Positions 47,705-58,794 of a DNA stretch of 64,000 bases are shown here, in pieces (positions within the stretch are counted from its first letter, which is position 1; each line of letters opens with the position of its first letter). The notes beneath the pieces were generated by a model. It was not told where the DNA came from. It worked only from the letters and a program-made list of their open reading frames with translations, and ran no database searches. Where the stretch lies: NCBI GenBank assembly GCA_963930645.1, contig CAWVNO010002515.1:62001-126000 (forward strand), given 5' to 3'. A program made the position numbers and the translations under genes. This DNA comes from Salticus scenicus. Its lineage: Eukaryota; Arthropoda; Arachnida; Araneae; Salticidae.

Positions 47705-48395
47705 GAAAATAAACGAATAGGATGCAACTTTAAAAAATTTTAGAAAAATAAATTCTTCCAGTTAAAGATTTGATATACAAAAGGTTATACAAATCTAACT
47801 TTTACACAACATAAATAAATAAGTATAATCTATTCGATGAGTCATTAAATAAACGAATCATTTTATAAACATAGGATGCAACTTTAAAAAATTTTAGAAA
47901 AATAAATTCTTCTAGTTAAAGATTTCATATACAAAAGGTTATACAAATCTAACTTTTATACAACATAAATCTATTCGATGAGTCATTAAATAAACGAATA
48001 ATTTTATAAACATAGGATGCAACTTTAAAAAATTTTAGAAAAATAAATTCTTCTAGTTAAAGATTTGATATACAAAAGGTTATACAAATCTAACTTTTAT
48101 ACAACATAAATAAATAAATCTATTCGATGAGTCATTAAATAAACGAATCATTTTATAAACATAGGATGCAACTTTAAAAAAATGTTAGAAAAATAAATTC
48201 TCCTAGTTAAAGATTTGATATACAAAAGGTTATACAAATCTAACTTTTATACATACACGCTACCATTTTAATAATCCAAATACACTATTTTATCTAAACA
48301 TAGGATTAGGTATGCAACTTAAAAAAATTTTTAGAAAAATAAATTCTCCTAGTTAAAGATTTAATAAACAAAAGGTTATGCAAATCTAACTTTTA
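47705..48395. repeat. Intronic minisatellite of about 138-154-bp units, left arm
   Basis: Five units, each with AGGATGCAACTTTAAAAAAT and CAAAAGGTTATACAAATCTA, begin at about 47,719, 47,873, 48,015, 48,164 and 48,302. They sit just upstream of exon 2, and the mirror array is at 51184-51874. Confidence 0.85.
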
Positions 48396-49089
48396 TACAA
48401 CATAAATAAATTGAATAAGTATAATCTAATTGATAGCTTATCAAACGATGAGTCATCCTAAACATGTCTGAACACTAACATTTTATTGTATAAGCTATGC
48501 GATGACTCACCAAACGATGAGTCATCCTAAACATGACTGAACATGAATCTACTTGAACACTAACATTTTATTGTATAAGCGATAATTACTATATAAATCA
48601 CAAAGTATAGGATGTTGGAAATTAAATAAACAACACTAGTTGATGAAAATTATAAGTAAACTGATTTTCTAGTTAATAATTAAATTTTTTATTTATAATG
48701 AATGCAAATTAAGTTTCTCATAAGTAAACAATAATAATAATAACTTTTTGATTTGAATAATATAAAAAGCACCTTTAAACGAAGTATGAGTCATAAATTT
48801 TGTAAGGAAATAAATTATTAGAATAATAAATTTTTAGTTTGAACTTATGAGAATAAGTTTTAATTAAATCTTCTAATTAAAAAGTTTTTCACTTATAAAA
48901 TAATTTCTATGTCATATGATTGTAAAAAAAAATAAATAAACTTATTAAAATTTCTATACAAAGTTTTTCACTTATAAAATAAATAATTTCTCAGCATAAA
49001 CAGATTTTACACATACTTAAATTTCACTTTATATAGTTTATCAAAATAAAGATTTGAAATTCAATTTATTTTTAACACATATTATAAAT
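48396..49089. other. AT-rich inner end of the left arm
   Basis: Mirror of 50,489-51,183 and non-coding. A duplicated block with GATGAGTCATCCTAAACATG lies near 48,446 and 48,505. The arm homology ends at about 49,089 inside a minisatellite unit. Confidence 0.6.
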
Positions 49090-50488
49090 TGATTATTAAA
49101 AATTATTTTTTCAAGTGGATTGCTTTATGAATAAATGGTTTTATTATATGTTTTACGAAATAAAATATATCTTTTCCTATACACTTTTAATTAAAGGAAA
49201 ATAATAATTATTATTTCAATTTGATTATTAAAAATTATTTTTTCAAGTGGATTGCTTTATGAATAAATGGTTTTATTATATGTTTTACGAAATAAAATAT
49301 ATCTTTTCCTTTAATTAAAAGTGTATACATTATCTCTTCATTAGAAATATGCAAATGAGTATGTTTCATATTTCGCGTAAGATATCGTACATGTGTGAAC
49401 AAGGGAGTTGACTCACCTTGGAAAATCCATGAGGGGGAAATATGCAAATGAATCAACCTCTACACCGATAAGTCATCCTGCATGAACTTTCTCGTAAGAT
49501 CCACGGGGGTGAGTCAGCGTGACGCATGCGTATTTCCCCTTATCTAGATTAGATAAGCCGCTGCAACTCATTTCTCAGGTCATTCGTAGATTATCTACTG
49601 CACAGTGAAGACGTGTTTATACCTCTCTCCTTTACCGACGTTCGCGAAGTTTTCTACCCGGAAATATCTTGTGTTTTTCGGCATATTGGATTTTAGTTTT
49701 CCCGTACCATTATAATGGAAGGATTCACCAACAACAATCAACCTATGGATTTTGAAAATGCAGTAAGTATATTTATCTAGTAATCATTGATTTTATAACT
49801 GTGTTTAATCATTTTTAGTGAAATATCAGATTATAAATTGTAATAAGAATTCTTTAATTTATTATTACTTTTTACGATATGTTAAAAAATAAATTTGATT
49901 GACACTATGCAAAATAGAATGAGTTTCAAATCTATTTATAATATGTGTTAAAAATAAATTTAATTTCAAATCTTTATTTTGACAAAGTGAAAATCTATTT
50001 TATTTATTATGTGTTAAACATAAATTTAATTTCGAATCTTTATTTTGATAAATGAGAAATCTATTTTATTTCATTCAATAAACTATATAAAGTGAAATTT
50101 AAGTATGTGTAAAATCTGTTTATGCTTAGAAATTATTTATTCTATAAGTGAAAATCTATTTATAATATGTGTTTAAAATAAATCGAATTTCGAATCTTTA
50201 TTTTGATAAACTATATAAAGTGAAATTTAAGTATGTGAAAAATCTGTTTATGCTTAGAAATTATTTATTCTATAAGTGAAAATCTATTTATAATATGTGT
50301 TAAAAATAAATTTAATTTCAAATCTTTATTTTGACAAATGCGAAATCTATTTTTTTATTTATAATGTGGTAAACATAAATTTAATTTCGAATCTTTAATT
50401 TGATAAATGAGAAATCTATTTTATTTCATTCAATAAACTACATAAAGCGAAATTTAAGTATGTGTAAAACTTGTTTATGCTTAGAAAT
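49090..50488. other. Single-copy centre of the palindromic element
   Basis: The 1.4 kb without an inverted partner. The left half has a direct repeat of about 100 bp (TTGATTATTAAAAATTATTT at 49,089 and 49,221), then promoter-like DNA and exon 1 of the right polymerase copy. The right half, in intron 1, is a tandem array of arm-like units with AAATTTAATTTC(A/G)AATCTTT, running on into the arm. This array is probably where the left arm broke off. Confidence 0.8.
49340..49714 (+). promoter_or_regulatory. Promoter-like region of the right polymerase copy
   Basis: Markedly GC-richer than its surroundings and packed with known animal transcription-factor motifs: two octamers ATGCAAAT at 49349-49356 and 49442-49449, each inside AATATGCAAATGA; AP-1-type sites TGACTCA (49409-49415) and TGAGTCA (49510-49516); and an inverted GATA pair TTATCTAGATTAGATAAG at 49540-49557. 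Exon 1 starts at 49715. No clear TATA box near the expected start; use of these motifs is inference. Confidence 0.5.
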
Positions 50489-53400
50489 TATTTATAATAT
50501 GTGTTAAAAATAAATTGAATTTCAAATCTTTATTTTGATAAACTATATAAAGTGAAATTTAAGTATGTGTAAAATCTGTTTATGCTGAGAAATTATTTAT
50601 TTTATAAGTGAAAAACTTTGTATAGAAATTTTAATAAGTTTATTTATTTTTTTTTACAATCATATGACATAGAAATTATTTTATAAGTGAAAAACTTTTT
50701 AATTAGAAGATTTAATTAAAACTTATTCTCATAAGTTCAAACTAAAAATTTATTATTCTAATAATTTATTTCCTTACAAAATTTATGACTCATACTTCGT
50801 TTAAAGGTGCTTTTTATATTATTCAAATCAAAAAGTTATTATTATTATTGTTTACTTATGAGAAACTTAATTTGCATTCATTATAAATAAAAAATTTAAT
50901 TATTAACTAGAAAATCAGTTTACTTATAATTTTCATCAACTAGTGTTGTTTATTTAATTTCCAACATCCTATACTTTGTGATTTATATAGTAATTATCGC
51001 TTATACAATAAAATGTTAGTGTTCAAGTAGATTCATGTTCAGTCATGTTTAGGATGACTCATCGTTTGGTGAGTCATCGCATAGCTTATACAATAAAATG
51101 TTAGTGTTCAGACATGTTTAGGATGACTCATCGTTTGATAAGCTATCAATTAGATTATACTTATTCAATTTATTTATGTTGTATAAAAGTTAGATTTGCA
51201 TAACCTTTTGTTTATTAAATCTTTAACTAGGAGAATTTATTTTTCTAAAAATTTTTTTAAGTTGCATACCTAATCCTATGTTTAGATAAAATAGTGTATT
51301 TGGATTATTAAAATGGTAGCGTGTATGTATAAAAGTTAGATTTGTATAACCTTTTGTATATCAAATCTTTAACTAGGAGAATTTATTTTTCTAACATTTT
51401 TTTAAAGTTGCATCCTATGTTTATAAAATGATTCGTTTATTTAATGACTCATCGAATAGATTTATTTATTTATGTTGTATAAAAGTTAGATTTGTATAAC
51501 CTTTTGTATATCAAATCTTTAACTAGAAGAATTTATTTTTCTAAAATTTTTTTAAGTTGCATCCTATGTTTATAAAATGATTCGTTTATTTAATGACTCA
51601 TCGAATAGATTTATGTTGTATAAAAGTTAGATTTGTATAACCTTTTGTATATGAAATCTTTAACTAGAAGAATTTATTTTTCTAAAATTTTTTAAAGTTG
51701 CATCCTATGTTTATAAAATGATTCGTTTATTTAATGACTCATCGAATAGATTATACTTATTTATTTATGTTGTGTAAAAGTTAGATTTGTATAACCTTTT
51801 GTATATCAAATCTTTAACTGGAAGAATTTATTTTTCTAAAATTTTTTAAAGTTGCATCCTATTCGTTTATTTTCAGTTGGGTATTTCCTTCGGTATACCC
51901 GATGATGAATTTCATATGCTGTGTGATGTTGCCGAGATGAATGATGTGGAGTGGCGAAACCCCCAATGGGACGACGCCGCCCAACCTGAACCCCAACCAG
52001 AACCCCAACCTGAAGCCCAATCTGAACCTTCTAAGGTATGTATTATTTTGCATTAAAAATGAGAGTGTTTCCTTTTACAAAAGTTTTAAAAATTGTCCCT
52101 TTTACAAAAGTTTAAAAAATTGTCTTTCTTATTATAGGTTCGACCTGTTTGCCCTACTTGTGGGAAATCTTTTGTGGATAGATCAAAACTGAATCGGCAT
52201 ATGTCAACTCATAACACAGAAAAAATGTTCGTGTGTCTCATTTGCCATAAGGAATTCTCCAGAAAGGATGCTTTGAACAGACACCGAAAATCGCATCAGT
52301 CCACGAGTGAATTACAAGAATCTGTAGATCCTCAGCCCGGTCCTTCTAAGGTATGTATTATTTCTTAAAGTTTTTGTTTTGTGATATTTTGAAAAGTTGT
52401 AACACTTTGATTAAAAATTGTAACACTTTAATTAAAAAATCGTTTTTTATTCTTTTATAGGGTTTCTCCTGTTCTGTGTGTTTGAAGGAGTTCTCCAGAA
52501 AGGATGCCTTAAACCGACATAAGAAGTTGCATGATGCTGACACTTCCACCCATCAATGTGCTACATGCCAACGAAAGTTTAGTCGCCTGGATGAGTACAA
52601 CGCTCATCTAAAGAGTCATAACTACCCCTGCAAAGAATGCCAGTCCACCTTTTCCTCTAAGTCATCATTAATGAACCATATGCGACTTCAGCATTCAAAT
52701 AGCCTAAGTGAGAGCCGGAAGAAACCGAAAACGACTCGTCCACCACTCTCTCGAAGACGACCCTATACACAAGCTTTGAACACGTTTAAGACGGTGCTCA
52801 TTGAACCTACTGAAGCTACTCGGTACGATGTGAAAATCTTTTTAGAGTCTATTCGTGCCGAGATACATGAAAACATCCTGCAGGAATTGTATGAGAAAGA
52901 TTCGATCAAATGGTACCTGGTAATAAAAGTCTGCTTTGAAAGAGAGACAGCCGAAGGAGAGCTGGAAATTATGGATGCGTACTTCAGAACACCCTGCTAC
53001 CAGCAACACACTCCTGATTTAATTGATGATCAAATAAGTGTAGGATTCATGAAGATTATTCAAAACTACGAAGAGTTCTTAGAGAGAGGTTCCGGCTGGG
53101 TGCTGAGAAACATCTACTACCTAGAATTCAAGTCTGCTAAATATAACCCCTTGAGAGCGAGCAGCTATCAAGAATTGCCAGCGAAACTGCTTGCCAAGAA
53201 AGCCATCTTAAATATACAGAACAGAGATAACAAGTGCTTCCTATGGTGCCTGCTAGCACACAAACTGAATTTAGACTACACAAGCCAACCTCATCGAGTC
53301 TCCCACTATTTACCTCATGAAAATGAAATCAAGATGGGTAATATTCAGTACCCTGTTCCCATCTCAAAAATAGGTCTCATAGAAAAACTAAACAATCTTA

Positions 53401-55970
53401 GAATCAACGTCTTCGGCTACGAAAACTCTAAAGTGACCATTTTAAGAATTTCCGAAGTAGAAGATGTTGAAGCTATCAACTTATTACTCCTGGCGAACGA
53501 AGAAGGTGCCCACCACTATTGTCTAATACGGAACTTTTCCAGATTAATGGGAGACCGCACAAAACATCGGTGCACACAGTATTATTGTTATAGATGCCTG
53601 CATGGTTTTTCAACAGAACTTTTGTTAAAAGATCATGAAACAAACTGCAAAAAACACACTGCTCAAGCCATTGAGATGCCCTCTAAGGAGAAAAATATAT
53701 TAGAGTTCACGGGAACCCATCTTCAACACCCTATCAGCTATATCATCTACGCAGACTTTGAAAGTTTGTTAGAACCTATTGCATCAGCTGCTCCATCCTC
53801 ATTAAACTCCTACCTGCAACATACAGCCCGCCATACACCCTGCGGTTACGCTTATGTAATCGTAGGGTCTGATGGAAAAGCCGTCAAGCCTATCTTTAGC
53901 TATCGAGGAGAGAATGCAGTCAAGCATTTTCTAGAAAATATCATCATGGAAAAAGATATCCTTGAAGGCAAACTACGAGAAATTAAGCCTATGAAGCTCT
54001 CTGCCCAAGAAGAGGAGGCTTTCCAAAATGCTACAAGGTGCAGCATATGTCTTCAACCCCTGTTACCTGGATGCATTAAAGTTCGGGATCACAATCACGA
54101 AACTGGAGTTTTTAGAGGTGCCGCCCATGCTAGCTGCAACCTTAATTTTAAGCAGCCTATGAAGATTCCCGTGGTTTTCCACAACTTGAAGAATTATGAT
54201 GCCCACCATATTATGACAGAATTAGGCCATTTTCAAGACCATCAGATACAAGTTATCGCAACAACGTTAGAAAAATATATATCATTCACTTTGAAGAAAC
54301 CTGACAGTCCTGTACAACTCGTCTTTCTTGACTCCTTCCAATTTTTGCCTGCTTCGTTAGAAAAGTTGGTGAAGAATTTGGATATTAGTCAGTTTAACAT
54401 TCTAAAAGACCACTTTAATTCAAGTACCGATCTAAGTCTCCTCACCAGAAAAGGAGTATACCCCTATGACTACATTACTGGATTTGATAAATTCCAAGAA
54501 ACAGTGTTGCCGCCTCCATCAGCGTTTTTCAACTCTCTCACGAACGAAGCCGTCGAAGAATCTGATTATCAACATGCAAAAAACATATGGGAAGTCTTCC
54601 AGATAAGAAACCTCGGCGAGTATCATGACCTGTATGTGAAGACAGATGTTTTGCTACTTGCCGATGTGTTCCAAAATTTTAGAAGTCTTTGCTTACACTA
54701 TTATAACATCGATGCTGCCCATTTATACACCTCTCCTGGACTGTCCTGGCAAGCCTGTCTGAAGATGACTGATGTTAAGCTAGAGCTGCTTACGGATATC
54801 AACATGCTGCTGTTTATTGAAAAAGGGGTGCGCGGGGGTGTGTCGCAGATTTCACACCGTTTCGCTGTTGCGAACAACCCGCACACTCCTCACTACGACT
54901 CAAGTAAGCCTTCTAGTTATATCATGTACTGGGATGCGAACAACCTTTACGGTTGGGCTATGTCCCAGTACATGCCTTATGGCAAGTTTCAATGGATGGA
55001 CCCCTCTCACATTACTGAAGATTTCATCATGAACATATCCGAAGATGCAGCAGAAGGCTTCATTTTTGAAGTGAATTTGGAGTACCCGACAAATCTGCAT
55101 GACCTCCACAATAGCTACCCACTTGCACCTGAAAAAATGACCGTGACAGAAGAAATGCTCTCCACCTATGCCAAGTCCTTGTTGCAGAACCAAAAATATT
55201 CAGGAACACCCAAACTCATTCCAAACCTCTACAATAAATCAGAATATGTTGTACATTACAGAAATCTACAGTTATACCTAAAACTTGGAATGAAGCTATT
55301 AAAAGTGAACAAGGTTTTGAAATTTCGACAAGCACCCTGGCTAAAAAAGTATGTAGACTTCAACACAGATAAACGAAAATCTGCAAACAATAGTTTTGAG
55401 AAAGATTTCTTTAAACTGTTGAACAATAGCGTCTATGGAAAGACCATCGAAAATTTGAGAAAACGTCGTAACATAGAACTGTGTAACAATGAAGTCAGAG
55501 CCCAAAAATTAGTTGCATCACCGAATTTCACAACTTTTAAAGAATTTTGCAATAACCTCGTAGCTGTGGAGAGAACAAAACCAACCATCCTGATGAATAG
55601 GCCAATATACGTGGGTTTCTGTATCCTTGAATTAGCAAAGTTGCTCATGTACGACTTTCACTACAATTTCGTTATGAAAAAGTATGAAAGTCGTGCAACT
55701 TTGTTGTTCACGGATACAGACTCCTTGACGTACTGTATCCAGACAGCAGACATGTATCAAGATATGAAGGAAGATCAGCACCATTTTGACTTCTCAGAGT
55801 ATCCAGAAAATCATCCACTATATTCTACAACTAACAAAAAGGTCCTTGGAAAGTTTAAAGACGAACTCCACAGTCAAGCTGCTTACAAATTCATTGGATT
55901 AAAGCCAAAAATGTATGCCATACAGTCAGCTGGTGGTGAAAAGAAGACAGCAAAAGGCATATCAACCTAA
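49715..55970 (+). CDS. Right copy of zinc-finger/endonuclease VII/DNA polymerase B gene, C-terminally truncated
   Basis: Four exons with GT-AG introns, all phase 0: 49715-49762 (MEGFTNNNQPMDFENA), 51877-52035, 52138-52350, 52461-55970. I count 1,309 codons to the stop. Domains in order: a Pro/Glu/Gln stretch (PEPQPEPQPEAQ); five C2H2 zinc fingers, residues about 74-219; an exonuclease with Exo I YADFESLL around residue 572; an embedded endonuclease VII-like HNH unit, CSIC then DHNHETG then ASCN, about 667-705; Exo II NLKNYDAHHI; Exo III YVKTDVLLLADVF; then motif A DANNLYG (Asp about 965), motif B NNSVYGKT, motif C FTDTDS (about 1225) and KPKMYA. This is the protein-primed family B type, which replicates linear DNA from a terminal protein. 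TAA replaces TGC at 55968-55970, removing the last 74 residues present in the left copy; they lie beyond the catalytic motifs, so partial activity is conceivable but unproven. Confidence 0.85.
51184..51874. repeat. Intronic minisatellite, right arm
   Basis: Mirror of 47705-48395, five units, in intron 1 of the right polymerase copy. Confidence 0.85.
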
Positions 55971-56192
55971 ATCGTAAGGAAGAAATTAAGTGTTCAAGAC
56001 TATCAAGAATGCCTGCAAAAGGAGATAGCCACGTATGAGCAACAAACCAGAATCCTACAAGAACGTCATCAACTCTATACAGTTAATCAAAACAAAAAGT
56101 GTTTATCTCCTTTTGATGACAAGAGGTATCTGCTAGATGATGGAATCACCAGTCTGGCTTATGGCCATTACAGAATACCGCAGCATCCATAG
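55971..56192 (+). pseudogene. Remainder of the right polymerase frame after the premature stop
   Basis: The frame continues open from the TAA to a natural stop at the mirror of 43387, with sequence like that of the left copy. It is no longer translated with the rest unless the stop is read through. Confidence 0.7.
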
Positions 56193-56207
56193 TGAAAATT
56201 TTTGTAT

Positions 56208-56895
56208 ATATTGTTCCTGCACCTTGTATATATTTTTAAATTGTTTCTGCACCCTGTATATATCAATTGTTTCTGCAACCATGAAGATTGTTCCTGCACC
56301 CTGTATATATCAATTGTTTCGCACCTATGAAGATTGTTCCTGCACCCTGTATATATCAATTGTTTCTGCATCTATGAAGATTGTTCCTGCAGTCTGTATA
56401 TATTTTAAATTGTTTCTGCACCTATGAAGATTGTTTCTGCACCCTGTATATATCAATTGTTTCTGCACCTATGAAGATTGTTCCTGCATCCTGTATATTT
56501 TTAAATTGTTTCTGCATCCATGAAGATTGTTCCTGCACCCTGTATATATTTTAAATTGTTTCTGCACCTATGAAGATTGTTCCTGCACCCTGTATATATT
56601 TTAAATTGTTTCCTGCACCCTGTATATATTTTAAATTGTTTCTGCACCTATGAAGATTGTTCCTGCACCCTGTATATATCAATTGTTTCGCACCTATGAA
56701 GATTGTTCCTGCACCCTGTATATTTTTAAATTGTTTCTGCATCCATGAAGATTGTTCCTGCATCCTGTATATATCAATTGTTTCGCACCTATGAAGATTG
56801 TTCCTGCACCCTGTATATATCAATTGTTTCGCACCTATGAAGATTGTTTCTGCACCCTGTATATATCAATTGTTTCTGCACCTATGAAGATTGTC
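56208..56895. repeat. 47-bp minisatellite, right arm
   Basis: Mirror of 42684-43371, with small internal substitutions relative to it. Reading frames across it are open by periodicity only. Confidence 0.9.
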
Positions 56896-56986
56896 TGAAC
56901 CCATGCTTTGAAGACAACCTCAGAAAACTATGTGATGAGTTCATCAGGTTGATACTTTTAATTTTTTATTTTTATTTTTTTTAAAG

Positions 56987-57281
56987 GAACTAACTCCCGC
57001 CTTGCTCTACGGAGTGAAAAGGGGCACCGCAGGGCCTCGGGAGGGCAGTCTCCCAGGCGCTCAAGGTGAACTCTTTCTTTCTCTCTCTTCTCTTTTTTCT
57101 AACTTTATTCTTTCCACCTTTTTTCTTAAATTTGTATTCTCTTTCTAACTTTTTTCTATACATTTTCCTTTCACTTATTTCTCTAATTGTAAATTTTGTA
57201 TGTATCTCTTTTCAGGCTAAGTCTCAAAAGATCGTGACGTCATCTCACTTCGAAAAAATTTTGAAGTCCCCGAAATTGTGA
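56987..57281 (+). other. Possible small spliced exons beyond the polymerase gene
   Basis: A GC-rich 79-nt patch, 56987-57065, follows TTTTTTTTAAAG and ends AAG then GTGAAC. A second, 57216-57281, follows TCTCTTTTCAG. Joined in one frame they would give a short Arg/Ser-rich peptide, containing SEKGHRRASGG. No start codon is evident and no homologue is recognised, so this may just be 3' untranslated sequence. The same lies mirrored in the left arm. Confidence 0.2.
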
Positions 57282-57375
57282 AAAAATACTAAGTCCGAAA
57301 TTTAGGAAAATAAATCTAACTCTTCAAAATTCCCTATAGATGGCACCACCAAACCTCATCCAAGATGATAGTCAA

Positions 57376-57431
57376 AGTTTCTATTCTTCCGGTGGCAACA
57401 CACAGTTTCTATTCTTCCGGTGGCAACACCC
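57376..57431. repeat. 28-bp tandem duplication unique to the right arm
   Basis: TTTCTATTCTTCCGGTGGCA occurs twice here and once in the left arm. It accounts for nearly all of the length difference between the arms. Confidence 0.85.
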
Positions 57432-57452
57432 CCTCGTCCAAGATGATGACTA

Positions 57453-57585
57453 AGTAGTGTAAAAAGGGGGCGTTGACCAACAGGGTGGTGGGACGGTGGG
57501 TCTAGGGTGGAGGCGCCCTCCACCCTGACCCACATCATCCCACCGTCCCACCACCGTGTTGGTGAACCCCCCTTTTTACACTACT
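57453..57585. repeat. Right terminal hairpin of the element
   Basis: A 133-nt mirror of 42021-42153, in the same orientation relative to the end, with the 8-nt asymmetry also on the outer arm. Confidence 0.9.
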
Positions 57586-57591
57586 TACACT
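57586..57591. other. Target site duplication TACACT, right copy
   Basis: Matches 42015-42020; Tc1-like transposon sequence resumes directly after it. Confidence 0.8.
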
Positions 57592-58741
57592 ACAACAACT
57601 ATTAAACAAAACAGGTTTAAATGACAGAAAATTTGAAAAAATTCCATTCTTAGTGAAGAGAAGTAGGAAAGCAAGACCTCAGATGGCTAAAAAAATTAAA
57701 AAATGATTAGTTAATTATTGGGCTGAACTGGTTCTCTCTGATGAGTCAAGTTTAACTTATTTCGAGCTAAAGAAAACAAGCAGATCTGACAACAAAAATA
57801 TGACCGACTTAATGAAAATCACACTTTTAAAACAGTGACACATTCTCCGTACATTATAGTACGGAGGTGCATAACTTTTCAAACACTCGGGAAAATTTTT
57901 ATGCTCAAGTGATCAATTAACTCGAAATAAAACACAATCTGCATAAAAGTGGTGCCTGATCGACTATTTTGGGGGTATCTTAGACATTTCCGTAAACAGC
58001 ATTTGAAGATAATAAGGCACCTTACTACACGGCGTCTGTGGTAAGTTTATTCACTTCAAATTGTCAAAATTTCTTATACATTCCCATGAGAACCTATAAT
58101 TTTGTAAGTAATCATATCTTTTTTCACTTTAAGTTAAATACTACAAAGGATATAGCAGAATTTCTTCTTTACCAGACATGGATATAGTCAAAATCGCGAT
58201 CCGCTCGAAAACGTTTCGTTTATAAAAAGGCGGGGGAGAGGGGAGAGGATTCGAAATTTGCAGCCTGTAACTATGCCAGAACTAGAAAGAATAATTTGTG
58301 ATATGTGGCACATTGAAATTTCTGAGATTTATATTAAAACACTGTATAAAACTATGCCATTGCGCATTAATGCAGTAATTCCATATAAAGGTGGAATTAA
58401 CCCAATGCAAAATACATATTTTTAACAAAAAATTGCTTCGATCTAACAAATAAATAGATTTATTTCATATATTAAAATATAACTTGTTTATTTCATATAA
58501 TAAATCATAACAGAATGCAAAGTGTATGGTCATTGCATTATGTTGAAAAAGAAAGTTTTATGCAGATTTTTAAAAAGTATTTCGTACAGTGCAATAAAGC
58601 GAATTATTAAATCTAAAATATACATAGGTATCATTTCATACCTTTGGTATTATGCAAACAAGACATTTTTATTTGTTTCAAACATTAATTTTTAAGATAT
58701 TACAAACAAAAAAGGTATAAGTCCTTTTTTCTCAAGTGCGG

Positions 58742-58778
<37 letters not shown>

Positions 58779-58794
58779 TCGCTTAGTGTATATA

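Larger units (their letters stand above)
42021..57585. mobile_element. Palindromic Polinton-like element with two polB copies
   Basis: A 15,565-bp insertion starting AGTAGTGTAAAAAGG and ending with the exact complement. Two arms, 42021-49089 and 50489-57585, are inverted copies at more than 99 percent identity by eye. Between them lie 1.4 kb of single-copy DNA. Each arm holds, from outside in: a 133-nt hairpin, about 0.5 kb of sequence, a 47-bp minisatellite, the polymerase gene pointing outward, and a second minisatellite. No integrase, capsid, packaging ATPase or protease is seen, so it must have moved with help from elsewhere. Family assignment rests on polymerase type and 6-bp duplication. 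Confidence 0.8.
41510..58788 (+). mobile_element. Tc1-like transposon split by the 15.6-kb element
   Basis: Left end CACTAAGCGACAAAAA and right end its complement, each next to TA. Without the insertion the element is about 1,708 bp, normal for Tc1. Transposase traces run on the plus strand: SSKRDDRKLKSRCL near 41,900 and VLSDESSLTYFE near 57,740, the latter covering the SDES block at the second catalytic Asp. Both pieces carry stops. The two halves sit exactly on either side of the TACACT duplication. Confidence 0.85.

Noticed and set aside
49235..49456. 73-codon minus-strand frame in the centre as a first exon for the left polymerase copy
   Set aside because: It has no recognisable similarity to exon 1, ends without a suitable donor, and overlaps the direct repeats.
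42021..57585. The palindrome as a pure assembly artefact
   Set aside because: The arms differ by substitutions and a 28-bp duplication, the outer ends join two different halves of one Tc1-like transposon, and a target duplication is present. Read-level proof is still lacking.
42021..57585. Integrase, capsid, packaging ATPase or protease genes of a complete Polinton
   Set aside because: I looked on both strands of the arms and the centre. No frame of adequate length or motif is present outside the polymerase gene.
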